Source: Cymbomonas tetramitiformis (taxonomy: Eukaryota > Chlorophyta > Pyramimonadophyceae > Pyramimonadales > Pyramimonadaceae). Taken from it: 26,705 nt of DNA. Of this stretch, positions 8,044 through 17,228 are shown piece after piece. Position numbers and translations under genes: made by a program. The notes under the pieces were generated by a model. It had not been told where the DNA came from. It did not search any database and saw only the letters and a program-made list of their open reading frames with translations. The stretch lies in NCBI GenBank assembly GCA_001247695.2, contig LGRX02029234.1:1-26705 (forward strand). Direction: 5' to 3'. Numbering within the stretch: the stretch's first letter is position 1; each line of letters opens with the position of its first letter.

Positions 8044-8661
8044 ATGATTTCGGTAGTTAAATATAATAATTTTGATATTGAAAAATTGAGTATTGAAAAT
8101 GTTGATTTTACAAAAATAAAAAGTAAATCTAAACCATATAAGTTTATAAGTATTCAATATGATCAAAAGCCGTTATACTTAGAAACACCAAAAATGCATT
8201 GTCCATTTGGAGTTAACAACTTTGAAGGTAGTGACCGGTATAATATTTCGTTTAATTTAGTTGAAGATATGGAAAATATTATATTAGCTATAGAGGATAA
8301 AATTGTCAATCATATTTATGAAAATCAAATAAAATATTTTTCCAAAGATACTTTCAAACTTTCAAACTTGAAAGAACTTTTTAATAGCTCGATCAAAGTA
8401 AATCAAAATCAAAATTATTCAAATTTATTTAAATGTCAATTAGACAATGGGGACTCAAATTTATATAATAAAACATCTGGAGAAGAAATAGAAATTACAA
8501 AAGAGAACACAATGAATACAAAAATACAATCTATTATTAGAATTCCTGGATTTTATATAATGAATAAAATGTATGGTATTTCATATAAAATTGATCAAAT
8601 GCTTTTAGATAAAAAGAATATTACAAATGAAAAAATATTTTTATTCACTGATGATATATAA
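8044..8661 (+). CDS. Conserved algal-virus/PLV protein, candidate ssDNA-binding protein
   Basis: The product has 205 residues. The N-terminal half contains KPYKFISIQYDQKPLYLETP followed by KMHCPFGVNNF (residues ~35-66) and, a little later, RYNISFNLVEDMENI. The motif order K-P-L-Y-x-x-T-P-K-M-x-C-P-F-G then a strand-like S-F-x-L is, from memory, that of a family common in algal giant viruses and PLVs (annotated as a domain of unknown function, I believe DUF5871). A single-stranded DNA-binding role has been considered for such proteins; I treat that as inference. The C-terminal half is Asn/Lys-rich and ends acidic (FTDDI). It is encoded just 11 bases before the integrase gene on the same strand, so the two may be expressed together. 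Confidence 0.6.
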   Translation: MISVVKYNNFDIEKLSIENVDFTKIKSKSKPYKFISIQYDQKPLYLETPKMHCPFGVNNFEGSDRYNISFNLVEDMENIILAIEDKIVNHIYENQIKYFSKDTFKLSNLKELFNSSIKVNQNQNYSNLFKCQLDNGDSNLYNKTSGEEIEITKENTMNTKIQSIIRIPGFYIMNKMYGISYKIDQMLLDKKNITNEKIFLFTDDI

Positions 8662-8672
8662 TAAAGAAATAA

Positions 8673-9828
8673 ATGAGTAAATCAATCACCGAGAAACAAA
8701 TACAAGATTTATATTTAGACCCTGAAAAAGGCTTATCAAATATAAGTTCATTCACATCAAAATTAAAAGCAAAAGGTTATAAAGTTACACAGAAACAAGT
8801 AAAAGAGGCTGTCGAAAAGACTGAAGTTAATGAAACTTTTTCTCAAAAAAAGAAAATAAATAAAAAAGAATTATTTCCAATTTATGGTAAAGATCCAAAC
8901 AAAACTTATATTCAGGCAGATTTGGCTTTTATCCCAAAATTGAAAAAACAAAATAGTGGGTTTGCTGTGATATTAACGGGAATTAATATAAATACGAGAA
9001 AAGGATATGCTTATGGGTTAAAATCAAAAACTATAAAAGATAAAAATAATAAAAATGTAGAATCTGCGGAAGGTGTCATTCCCGCAATGAGAAAATTAAT
9101 AAAGGATTCCAAAATGAATGTATTAACAACGGACAACGGTAGTGAATTTATAAATAAAGCTATAAAAAACTTTTGGAAGATAACAATATTGAACATTATT
9201 TGAACGAACCCGAAGACCATAGTACAATGGGTATGATTGAGAGATTTAATAGAACATTAAAATATAAATTAGAACTTTATTTTAAAAGTAAAGATACCGT
9301 CAATTGGATTAGTAAATTAGATACTATTGTCAAAAATTATAATGACACAAAAATGTAGGAAATATAGATAAGTCTGCACCAAATGATATGAATGAAGATA
9401 GAGTATTAAGAAATATTTTATTAAAAAGAAATATATTGACAAAACTACTTTCTAAAATTGATATTAAACCTGGAGACAAAGTTAGAATTAAAATTAAAAC
9501 TAAAACTTTTGATAAAGAAACTCAACGATGGTCAACTAGAATTTATAAAGTTAAAAAAATGGAAGGCTTGTCTTATGTAATAGAAGACAACAACGAAACT
9601 TTAGCTAGAAAATATAAACCAAGAGAATTGCTCGAAGTGAAAGGTAATGTTTCAAATCAAAGTAAAAATAAAGATGAAGCTACCGTAAAAGAATTAGTAA
9701 CAAAACAAAATAAAAAAGAAAGAAAAAATAAACGTGAAGGTGTTTCAGCTTCAAATAGATTATCTAAAAGAACTCGTAGTCAAAATAAAAACAATAAAGA
9801 TGATGATTTAGAAATTGATTTAAGATAA
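8673..9828 (+). pseudogene. Retroviral-type (rve/DDE) integrase, broken by two frame shifts
   Basis: Three pieces belong to one integrase: 8673-9203 (N-terminal DNA-binding region and first two catalytic Asp), a middle frame to the stop at 9356-9358, and 9361-9828. Asp83 (in YIQADLAFI) and Asp154 (in LTTDNGSEF) are in the first piece. The catalytic Glu (in GMIERFNRTLK) is in the second; counting across the break gives the D-x35-E spacing typical of the family, so the assignment is firm. The third piece holds an SH3/chromodomain-like C-terminal region (PGDKVRIKIKTK) and a Lys-rich tail. Both breaks need one missing base, near a T run at ~9171-9175 and an A run at ~9349-9353. The 3' end overlaps the polymerase 3' end by 9 bases. 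Decay or sequencing error are both possible. Confidence 0.85.
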
Positions 9829-12800
9829 GTTATATCCTTTAGGTCGTAATTGATATGGGTTTATTTTATCAACTTCTTCCAATTGATTTTGTATCTCTTC
9901 AAACTCTAAATTAAGTTCGTCCAAGGTACCTTTTAAATTTTCAGTCCAACCTTTAGCATATACTTTACTTTCAACTCTTGTTTCTAACCCTTGTGGACAT
10001 AATACTTCTTGCTTGTTATTTCTTTTCCGTTTTCTAATTACCTTATATGTCAACTCAGCATATTTACCATCAATTTTATCAGTCAAATTCTTAACCATAC
10101 GTACCATTGATTCATGATTAATAATTTTACTGTTTTGGTGGGACAAATAAAAACCTTTACTTTTGGTAAGAGGAAGCATTTGAGAATTTTAATGTGTATG
10201 AGTTTGGTCCGGTTGCAGCATATTCTAAACATTCTTTACCTTCTAACTCGTCCGTTAATTCACCCAAAAAGTCACCTAAATCATTTTTATATACATGGTC
10301 ATTAACTCCTTCTTTTTCAATATATATACAAGAGTCGGTATCAGTATATAACACATTGTCAAACCCCACCTTTTCACACAAATCATACAACTTTAATCTT
10401 GCATACGCGGTTGTAAATACCCCTATGATTTCACTTGTCGAGCACTTGTCCGGACCTTCAAAATATTCATCTTTGAATCGATAATTCATAATACATTTTT
10501 CATTTCCTTCTATACCGGCAAATTCGTAATTCATTTCATATTCTTCGTCGAAAATCATTGCATAAAACTCACTTGGTTCACTTATAATTTTAGTTTTCAT
10601 TTTGTTCAATTGTTGTACCCATTTGCCCCAGAGCGCACACAAGTAAAGCTTTGCCACCGCTCGCTTTCCTGGATTTTTCTTGATTTGAGATTTGTCCAAA
10701 TGAATACCTTCTCTTTCAAAATATTGTTTTATATATTTGTCTTTATCCATTTCAGTTTTAACCCATTCAGGGTATCCGCTCGCTTCTTGTTTGATTTTCA
10801 AAATTTTATTAACATAAGGTGCAAACAATTTAGTAGAACGTTCTTTCCAGTGTCTAATTTCATATATTTCCAATAATTCATATCCCATATCAATTGCTTT
10901 ATCAACTTCAATGGTACTCCAAGTTCCTATTTGTTCATGTAAAGTGAATTTTAATTTACCATTGTCTCTACATGGTAACACCGGAAATTGTAAATTTTTG
11001 GGAGGTTTTACTTTACAATATATAACACCGAAAAACTTTTCAGTTTCATTTTTATACCTCGATAAATATTCTTTAACCGAAACATTTTTAAATTGTTCAT
11101 CAAACCCTATTGGGTATTGACAATATTTCATGACCCACGGATATAGACTTGTAAAATCTAAATACCTCAATGTTTCACCAAATTTCTTTTTCCAATATAA
11201 TTGCTCTGGGTTTGTACGCCCCCCGAAAAATGCATCTCTAATTACAAGATCAGGTTTGTAAATTTTCATAAAGTCAATTATTGATTGTTCATTCAATTTA
11301 TCATTTTCCCAATCGCATCCCCAAATATCTTGAACAATGTAACCCAAGTTTTCAATTATTGTTTTCTTTTGTTGTGTTTTTGTAAATAATTCTCCATAAG
11401 TAATACTAGAGTCTCTTGATACATTTGCTTTTTGATTGGGGTTGTAAATTGCAGGATTTCCATGAAATCGATCACCATTAAATTCGAAAATTTCATTTGT
11501 TTCTTCGCAATAGCCGTCGGCAATAAAATTTGTTTTTGGAATTTTATACTCTCGAATTATTTTTATACCTTTTGAATGTTCCAAATAATTGATCCATTCA
11601 GCACAAACTTTACTTTGCTTTTTAATTCTATAATATGCAATCGTATTTTTTTGCATAATGTCCTTTCGATGAATATGTTGGGCAGTCGAAGCAATGGTCA
11701 TAAAGTTAAATGGGTCAGTTTCACATGCATCCAATAAAACACTACGATATTCCAAACATGATTTTCGAAGTATCAAAACATCGTTTGAACAATACTTTCG
11801 TAATTCATTTTTATTATTCCAAACAAAATTTTTGTCATTACATTTTTCATTATACCAAATATCGAATTTTTCTTTATCTTCACATTTCATTTGTTCCGGA
11901 CAAAAGTAGTGTCTATTAGGTATTTTCCCGGTATAATTCCAATTTTCTTTTTTATTGAATAAATGAGGATAGTACCCTTTTTGTACCTCATTTTCCAACC
12001 CCCAAGTTTTGGGTAACTTGGCTAGACCACAACTAAAATGATTTATCGAGTCAATCAGTGTGACCCCTAAATAGGTCAACTTCATCATTTTATTTCCAAC
12101 TCTAATAATTTCTGGCATTTTTTTCTTATCATCAAATTTATGCATTACTAATAATGCTTCAAAAATCAGCAAAAAATCGTAAGCTTTACCATTGTGAGCA
12201 ACAAAGGTGTATCCTTTATGCTTTTCACTAAATAGAAATTCTAAAAAGGATTGCATGTCATAATGTTCAAATCCCTCAACCAAATTGTCTTTGCTTTTTG
12301 GATTTTTTGTGTCATCTAAATATTGAGTAATTGCTAAATTCATATGATGTTTAAAATGAAAGTCTTTAGTTTTTTTCATTTAAATACTTTGTCTCTTGAG
12401 TACATTCAAAATCAAAAAAAGCTAATTTCTCAATAGGGTCTTTCTTCTTGACTTGTTGAATATAACATTTGTGATTATTTAAGTCACAATATTCTTCACA
12501 ATTCTTACATGTTGAATGACCACATATATGTTTAATTTTGGTCTCATAATGTGTGTTACATTCTTTGCAATAATGAATCTTATCACAAGTAGATTTTAAA
12601 TGATGGTCATAACAATCCTTATTAAAAAAGAATCGATCACATTTGTCACAATATATTTTATGCATCAAACTTTTATTTTGTCGATTTTTCTTATCTTTAA
12701 AAATACATTTACTACTTTTGCAACGCGTGCATGATTTTGAACGATTATCCAAAAATGCAATGATGTTTGTGATTGGTTCGTAATGTTTTTGAATAGGGTC

Positions 12801-13856
12801 ATAACAAATATGATACACATTTTTATTTTCGTCATATATTTGATCATCACTATTGAAAGGATAGATTTTTACTTGTCCACATACACTATTTTCTTCATAT
12901 ACAATAATGTGTGAATTTAATATTTTCTCATATATTGGAATGTCTCTCAAATCAATTTGCTTATGAGACTCAATACCGACCAATTTCCTTATTTGATTTC
13001 CTAGTTTTAATCGAGTTGACGGTCTTGTGAATTTGGTTAACGTGTTCCAAAATGTTTTATTGGTTTCTTTACAATGTACATGTTGCAAAATAGCTAGAGA
13101 AATATCAAAACATTGATTGTTATTGTTGTTTAATGTAATGCAACTTTTCTTCTTAAACCGTTCATGTTTATTCCTTGATTGTGGATTCGCCGAACCACCT
13201 TTAATAGCTTTAACGGTATGAACAAAAAGAGTAATACTTTTAATAAACCCATGTTCTTTTAACTTTTCAGATTGAGCTATTTTTTCAATAGCTTTTTGTA
13301 AATTTTCAGGATGATAACCTAAATAAATGTCATCGTTTTTTATTACATAATTATCTTCAAATTGTAACTCAAATGATATCAATTGTTTGTCATCACTCGA
13401 TGCTTCGGGCACGAACCTTCGTAAACCTTTTATTTCAAAAAGATTAAAATCTATTGGACCGTAGATATCTTTTCTAGTTTTAAATTTATCGATATACTCG
13501 GTGCGTTTGGTTTTTTTAATTTCTTTGATATTTTTAATATCAGTTTTTACATTATTTACAAATTTGTGAACCTTTTCATTTTTCTTTTTATTTATATTTT
13601 TTCGTGAAATTTCACGGTATTTTTTGAAAATTTTAGATTTTTCATCATATTTGTTTTTTATTTCTTTTTTCAACGATTTTTCATACTCATATTTTGTAAC
13701 GCTTTCTTTTAATTTTCTTTTATTCCCTTTGTTAATAATCAAAAATGATTTAACATATTCTTGACGTTCCTTCTTACTATCATTTTTTAAATCTACATTA
13801 AGTATTTTCCATTGTGTAGGTGTTAATTTGATATTAGAAGTGTTGAGTTTGGACAT
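9820..13856 (-). pseudogene. pPolB: Protein-primed family B DNA polymerase, broken by two frame shifts
   Basis: Three frames read in order from 13856: an N-terminal piece (13856-12366, ~495 aa), a middle piece (12379-10157, 740 aa) and a C-terminal piece (about 10179-9820). Together they give the usual ~1350 residues of Polinton polymerases. The first piece has a Lys-rich start, a Cys/His cluster (~375-470) and ExoI (FFDFECTQ). In the middle piece: ExoII (VAHNGKAYDFLL, 60-71), ExoIII (YCSNDVLIL, 196-204), an endonuclease-like insert (~265-370), motif A (DFTSLYP, 408-414), motif B (KLYLCALWGKW, 577-587) and motif C (YTDTDS, 678-683). It would copy the linear genome from protein-primed ends. 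Each break looks like one extra base: near the seven-T run at 12370-12376 and near 10157-10190. The ATG at 13856 follows a TATA-like stretch. Confidence 0.9.
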
Positions 13857-13882
13857 GGGAGAGGCTTTTATAATATATATAG
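13857..13882 (-). promoter_or_regulatory. TATA-like element before polymerase gene
   Basis: On the minus strand TATATATATTATAAAAG lies about 10 bases before the polymerase ATG, similar to the elements before the capsid genes. Confidence 0.35.
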
Positions 13883-13930
13883 AAGATTATTTCTTTAAGT
13901 TAAACTGGGTTAGTACATTGGACTAAAAAA

Positions 13931-14206
13931 TCACAATAATTTTGAGTAATGTGTTAGTAATTCATACTGTTTTGGTATGTCGAATGATGATTTTTTTAGA
14001 GCTTGAATCATATCATCAATAGTGATATTGTATAATTTGACGGAATTTGCCTTGATGGGCAAACCTCTTTTAATTCGTAAATTTAATATACGATGTTTTA
14101 AAACTTTATCTTTGTTAATCTTGTAATGTTTAGCCACATCTAAATTGTTTTTTTCTGCTGATTTTTTGTAATAAGTATTTCCAAACTTTGAAATAACTTT
14201 CTCCAT
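13931..14206 (-). CDS. Small basic protein of unknown function
   Basis: The product has 91 residues from the ATG at 14206 (MEKVISKFGNTYYKKSAEKN); a longer reading from a TTG at 14233 is unlikely. It is Lys-rich and predicted helical, with a KHYKINKDKVLKHRILNLRIKRG segment (too long to count as one motif) that has the spacing of a small helix-turn-helix DNA-binding unit. I do not recognise a family. It lies head-to-head with the membrane protein gene at 14265 and 75 bases before the polymerase start on the same strand, so a role in regulation or replication is possible but unproven. Confidence 0.5.
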   Translation of the reverse strand: MEKVISKFGNTYYKKSAEKNNLDVAKHYKINKDKVLKHRILNLRIKRGLPIKANSVKLYNITIDDMIQALKKSSFDIPKQYELLTHYSKLL

Positions 14207-14264
14207 ATATATGGGATATAATATAATAACCAAAATATTTTTAAATTGTTTAAGTTATATAAAA
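14207..14264. promoter_or_regulatory. Divergent promoter region
   Basis: The 58 bases between two head-to-head genes contain GGATATAATATAATAACC near the left gene and GTTATATAAAA directly before the right ATG, so each gene has its own TATA-like box. Confidence 0.4.
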
Positions 14265-14438
14265 ATGGACATTTTAAACAATTCATGTGATTTTCAAGCA
14301 TTTGTTTCAGGAATTATTCTTATTATAGGGGCTGTTTTTACGGGAATTAGATATAGTCGTTGTGAAACTATAAATTCACCTTGTATAAATTGTAAAAGGA
14401 AAATACTAGAACAAGAAGAAAATACTATTAATGTTTAG
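14265..14438 (+). CDS. Small single-span membrane protein
   Basis: The product has 57 residues from the ATG at 14265 (MDILNNSCDFQAF); an earlier non-ATG start is not favoured because the TATA-like box would then be coding. Residues ~14-31 (FVSGIILIIGAVFTGIRY) form one hydrophobic helix. After it come three Cys (SRCETINSPCINCKRK), two of them in a C-x-x-C pair, which could bind metal or form disulfides. Small membrane proteins of this kind are common in PLVs and large algal viruses, where they may sit in an internal membrane or in host membranes. The exact family and role are unknown. Confidence 0.55.
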   Translation: MDILNNSCDFQAFVSGIILIIGAVFTGIRYSRCETINSPCINCKRKILEQEENTINV

Positions 14439-14481
14439 AAATTTTAATTTCTTTTTATATCTATTATATTCTAATAAAACA

Positions 14482-14936
14482 ATGGGTTACCGCAAAGGTG
14501 AGAAAATAACAGATGAAAAAACTTTAGAAAGATTGAAAAATGCAAGATTGAAAGCTTTAGAAGTACGAAAATTGAAAGCCGAAGAAAAAAAAATATCAAA
14601 ATTGCAAAAGATCTTGAAAAACAAAAAGAAATATTAGATGCAAAAGAAGTTATTAAAAATCACCAAAAACCGGAAAAGGACGAAATTGAAATTCAACCGG
14701 AAGTAAAAAAAGAAGTTGTGAAAAATAAAAAAATAAAGAATAAAAAACCAAAAGTTATTATTGAGGAAATACATGAAAGCTCTAGTTCTAGCGAAAGCGA
14801 ACCGGAAGTTATAGTTAAAAAGAAAAGAATTTCCAAAAAAAGAAATAATAAAAATATAGATAATAGCCCTCAATCACCTCAAAAAACCAATACTCATTAT
14901 GATAAAGCTTATAGATCATTATTTCCTGAACTTTAA
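14482..14936 (+). pseudogene. Lys/Glu-rich coiled-coil protein with one frame shift
   Basis: The first piece starts at the ATG at 14482 (MGYRKGEKITDEKTLERLKN) and ends at a TAG at 14635-14637. The next frame continues from the nine-A run at ~14585-14593 with the same helical Lys/Glu character and ends at 14936 in HYDKAYRSLFPEL. One base seems missing at the A run. The joined product would have about 150 residues: a helical, coiled-coil-like N-terminal part, a basic middle, a Ser/Glu stretch (HESSSSSESEPEV) and a basic tail with SPQSP sites. Its short hydrophobic C-terminus may be an interaction motif. The gene lies 18 bases before the ATPase gene. A DNA-condensing or scaffold role is speculation. 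Sequencing error at the A run is quite possible. Confidence 0.5.
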
Positions 14937-14954
14937 TATTAATAGAAAACTTAA

Positions 14955-15866
14955 ATGTTACAAACTCAAAAATTAAAAAATAAAGATTATGAAATTAAAT
15001 TACCGAAAGGCGGTGCTTTCAATATAAATACGGACCCAGATTTTAGTAATATGCATTCCGTTATATTGGCGGTGGCAAAACGAGGTGTAGGTAAAACTTG
15101 CAGCTTTTCTAATTTATTAAGATTGATGAAACAAAATAATGCATTAGACAGGTTAATTTTGGTAAGTCCTACTTTTCACAACAATGCACATTATTTTAAA
15201 GATTTACCATTGGACAATGAAGATATATTGGAACCTTCAATTGAAGCTCCCCAAAAAATAGAAGAAATTCTTGACACCGAAGCTCAAGAATACGAAGAAT
15301 ATCATGAAAAGTTAAAGAGATGGAAAAAATTAAATAAAATGTTAAAAGATAAAACAAAATCAATTCATGATATTCCAAATGAATTATTAATTGAATTTGA
15401 GGACACAATGTATAATCCACCGGAACATAAATATAATGGGAAAAAGCCGGTGATTGTGGTTTTATTAGATGATGTACAAGGAAATGACATTATGTTACCA
15501 AGAGCTAAATTAAATCAACTTGTAACTACTCACCGTCATAAAGGTAAATTAAAAAATGGTGCCTTGGGAGTTACTTTATTATTTGCAACACAAAATTATA
15601 CAAGTAATCAAATGGGTTTGAATAAATCAATAAGAGGTAACTTAACTCATTTATTAGTTTTTAAAAATAAAAATATAAAAGAACTAGAAAAGATTGCTGA
15701 GGAATGCTCTGGTGAAATAAATCAAGATACCTTTTTTCAAGTTTATGATAAAGCAATTCAATCAGCACATGATTTCTTATTCATTGATTTACATAAAAAG
15801 CCCACACATCCAAGTGGCTTCCGCAGAAATTTCAATGAATTTATTATTCCAAATAATTTGGAATAA
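14955..15866 (+). CDS. FtsK/HerA-type DNA-packaging ATPase
   Basis: The product has 303 residues. The Walker A motif is AKRGVGKT at residues 41-48 and the Walker B motif is IVVLLDDV at 167-174, with the two acidic residues expected. FATQNYTSNQMGL further on (~212-224) fits the sensor region (hydrophobic strand ending in T-Q/N) of A32-like packaging ATPases. Between the Walker motifs there is an acidic, helical insert (~90-150). This enzyme family translocates the genome into the preformed capsid in PLVs, Polintons, virophages and large DNA viruses. The C-terminus contains HPSGFRRNFNEF. The frame is intact. Only one copy is present in the window, so if two viruses are present the second copy must lie beyond 26705 or be missing. 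Confidence 0.85.
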   Translation: MLQTQKLKNKDYEIKLPKGGAFNINTDPDFSNMHSVILAVAKRGVGKTCSFSNLLRLMKQNNALDRLILVSPTFHNNAHYFKDLPLDNEDILEPSIEAPQKIEEILDTEAQEYEEYHEKLKRWKKLNKMLKDKTKSIHDIPNELLIEFEDTMYNPPEHKYNGKKPVIVVLLDDVQGNDIMLPRAKLNQLVTTHRHKGKLKNGALGVTLLFATQNYTSNQMGLNKSIRGNLTHLLVFKNKNIKELEKIAEECSGEINQDTFFQVYDKAIQSAHDFLFIDLHKKPTHPSGFRRNFNEFIIPNNLE

Positions 15867-15956
15867 AATTAACTTTAAGAATAAGCTACTGAATGGCAAG
15901 ACAAGCAAGTCATACACAACAAACTATTTTTTAACACTTTTAAACAAGTTTCAAAC

Positions 15957-16373
15957 ATGGCAACTTCTAATGTCAAGGCGTTCTATGCTTTAAAAATGAT
16001 GGTAAATCGTGATTTAAATGAAAGGGATGACACTAAGTGTGTAGAACGGTGGTATGAAGCATACAAAAAATTTGTACCTGATTTTTACGACGAGTTTTTT
16101 CAAAAATATAAAAGAGAGGTAACTTTAGACGACCTTATTTATTATTGTAAACATGCATGGGATTTGGAAGATAACGAGCTAATTAAAATAATTACAATTG
16201 ATAAACAATACCAAAAGTTAAACATTACGGAAATTTTAGAAACCGTCGAATGCATATTGACATTAGATGCTATTGAAGGTGATGATTATGATTATAGTGA
16301 TTTTGAACATGATGATAGTGAAAATGAAGATGAAGATAGTGATTTTGTATGTGGAAATGTTGTATACAATTAA
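15957..16373 (+). CDS. Acidic-tailed protein, module-end type 1
   Basis: The product has 138 residues and starts MATSNVKAFYALKMMVN. The body is helical with VERWYEAYKKFVPDFYDEFF; the last ~30 residues are strongly acidic (Asp/Glu/Ser, e.g. FEHDDSENEDEDSDF). It looks distantly related to the protein at 18183-18656, which has VEKWYE in a comparable place, a similar helical middle and an acidic end following an IE-x-DD motif. I do not recognise a family. It is the last viral-type gene before the AT-rich stretch at 16374-16780. A nucleic-acid mimic or host-interaction role would be speculation. Confidence 0.55.
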   Translation: MATSNVKAFYALKMMVNRDLNERDDTKCVERWYEAYKKFVPDFYDEFFQKYKREVTLDDLIYYCKHAWDLEDNELIKIITIDKQYQKLNITEILETVECILTLDAIEGDDYDYSDFEHDDSENEDEDSDFVCGNVVYN

Positions 16374-16780
16374 AAAATAATAAATTAAAAAAGTTTTACA
16401 TAATTCTAAAAAATTCTGCCAACATAGTCTTTTTCAGCGCGAAATTCTGTGTAAGATAAACTATTTCAAAAATTATTATAAAATTATTTTTTTGGAATTA
16501 TTTTTAAGCGTAGAGCGAAAAAAGGCAAAATTAATTACCAAAATTTTAGAATATATATATTTTTTTTTTGCATAAAATTTTTATGGCAATTCATATTCGA
16601 TATAAAAAAGAGTTTTGGAAAGAAATTTTTTGAAAAATAAATTTTTGCGACTTTTATGGACATTTTTCGATAAAATAGGCTATTTCATAATATTCAGGGC
16701 TAAAAACAGACATGAAAAAAAAACATTTTCAATTTTTTGACTTCACAGTGAGATTCCTCGCAAAATTTTACGTATAATAC
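16374..16780. other. AT-rich non-coding stretch, probable element border
   Basis: No convincing CDS is seen. The stretch is full of A and T runs such as TATATATATTTTTTTTTTG at ~16553-16571. Composition shifts to GC-richer sequence after about 16780. The right end of the first element may lie here, but I found no inverted copy of the left junction region. Confidence 0.4.
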
Positions 16781-16799
16781 ATGTGCGGTGCTTGGGGGT

Positions 16800-16832
16800 G
16801 TCATATGATGTCATACATGTCATACTGTCATA
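16800..16832. repeat. Four short GTCATA repeats
   Basis: GTCATA occurs at 16800, 16810, 16819 and 16827. The spacing is 8-10 bases. This could be a protein-binding cluster or a degenerate microsatellite. Confidence 0.4.
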
Positions 16833-16930
16833 CTAGAGTTCCCAGGGAAAAAGGTAGCAAAATTTTTAGTTCTTTGCGTTTCGACAGTCGACTGACAGCG
16901 CGCGCGACTCGATCGTGGAGGGGGGCTCTT

Positions 16931-16985
16931 AGGAGGCGCTCAGGAGGCGCTCAGGAGGCGCTCAGGAGGCGCTCAGGAGGCGCTC
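16931..16985. repeat. 11-bp tandem repeat array, five copies
   Basis: Five perfect copies of AGGAGGCGCTC follow each other, then a partial copy (AGG). The period is not a multiple of three. The unit is GC-rich, in contrast with the viral genes. Confidence 0.9.
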
Positions 16986-17040
16986 AGGCTTGCCGTTACG
17001 AAATCTGCGCTTGTAATTGGTGGAAACGTTAATAATGGTC

Positions 17041-17127
17041 AGCCTGAGCGAGCCCTGCGCTAGCCCTGAGCGAGCCCTGCGCTAGCCCTGCGCCAGCCCT
17101 GCGCCAGCCCTGCGCTAGCCCTGCGCT
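17041..17127. repeat. 11-bp tandem repeat array, about eight copies, inverted relative to the first
   Basis: One 10-base unit (AGCCTGAGCG) is followed by seven 11-base units of AGCCCTGCGCT, AGCCCTGAGCG or AGCCCTGCGCC. Its first unit is the exact inverted match of CGCTCAGGCT at 16981-16990, so the two arrays face each other around a 50-base loop. Confidence 0.85.
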
Positions 17128-17228
17128 TGTCTCTCACAGTCACAAAACACTTGTATGCACACAGCCGGTCTTTTACAGCAACGAACTGCTTAACTGTGCG
17201 TATTTTTGGAAGAATATATTCAAAGGTA

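Noticed and set aside
9173..9828. Two separate small genes after the integrase
   Set aside because: The pieces continue the integrase domain order, and the Asp-Glu spacing of 35 residues across the break shows one gene with frame shifts.
9820..10179. Independent 119-aa gene at the polymerase 3' end
   Set aside because: It continues the polymerase C-terminus directly (KGFYLSHQN region) and needs only a one-base change to join; treated as part of the broken polymerase.
10194..11919. Plus-strand frames inside the polymerase gene
   Set aside because: They are antisense shadows of the polymerase coding sequence with no family resemblance.
16885..16894. Perfect 10-bp palindrome CAGTCGACTG as an integration site
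   Set aside because: A single 10-bp palindrome is expected by chance at this scale often enough, and no second copy or duplication supports a site.
16781..17032. 83-codon frame through the first 11-bp array
   Set aside because: More than a third of the product is array-derived Arg/Gly/Ala repeats; the period is not a multiple of three, and no start context or family supports it.
16931..17127. CRISPR array
   Set aside because: The units are adjacent 11-bp repeats without spacers, and the context is eukaryotic and viral.
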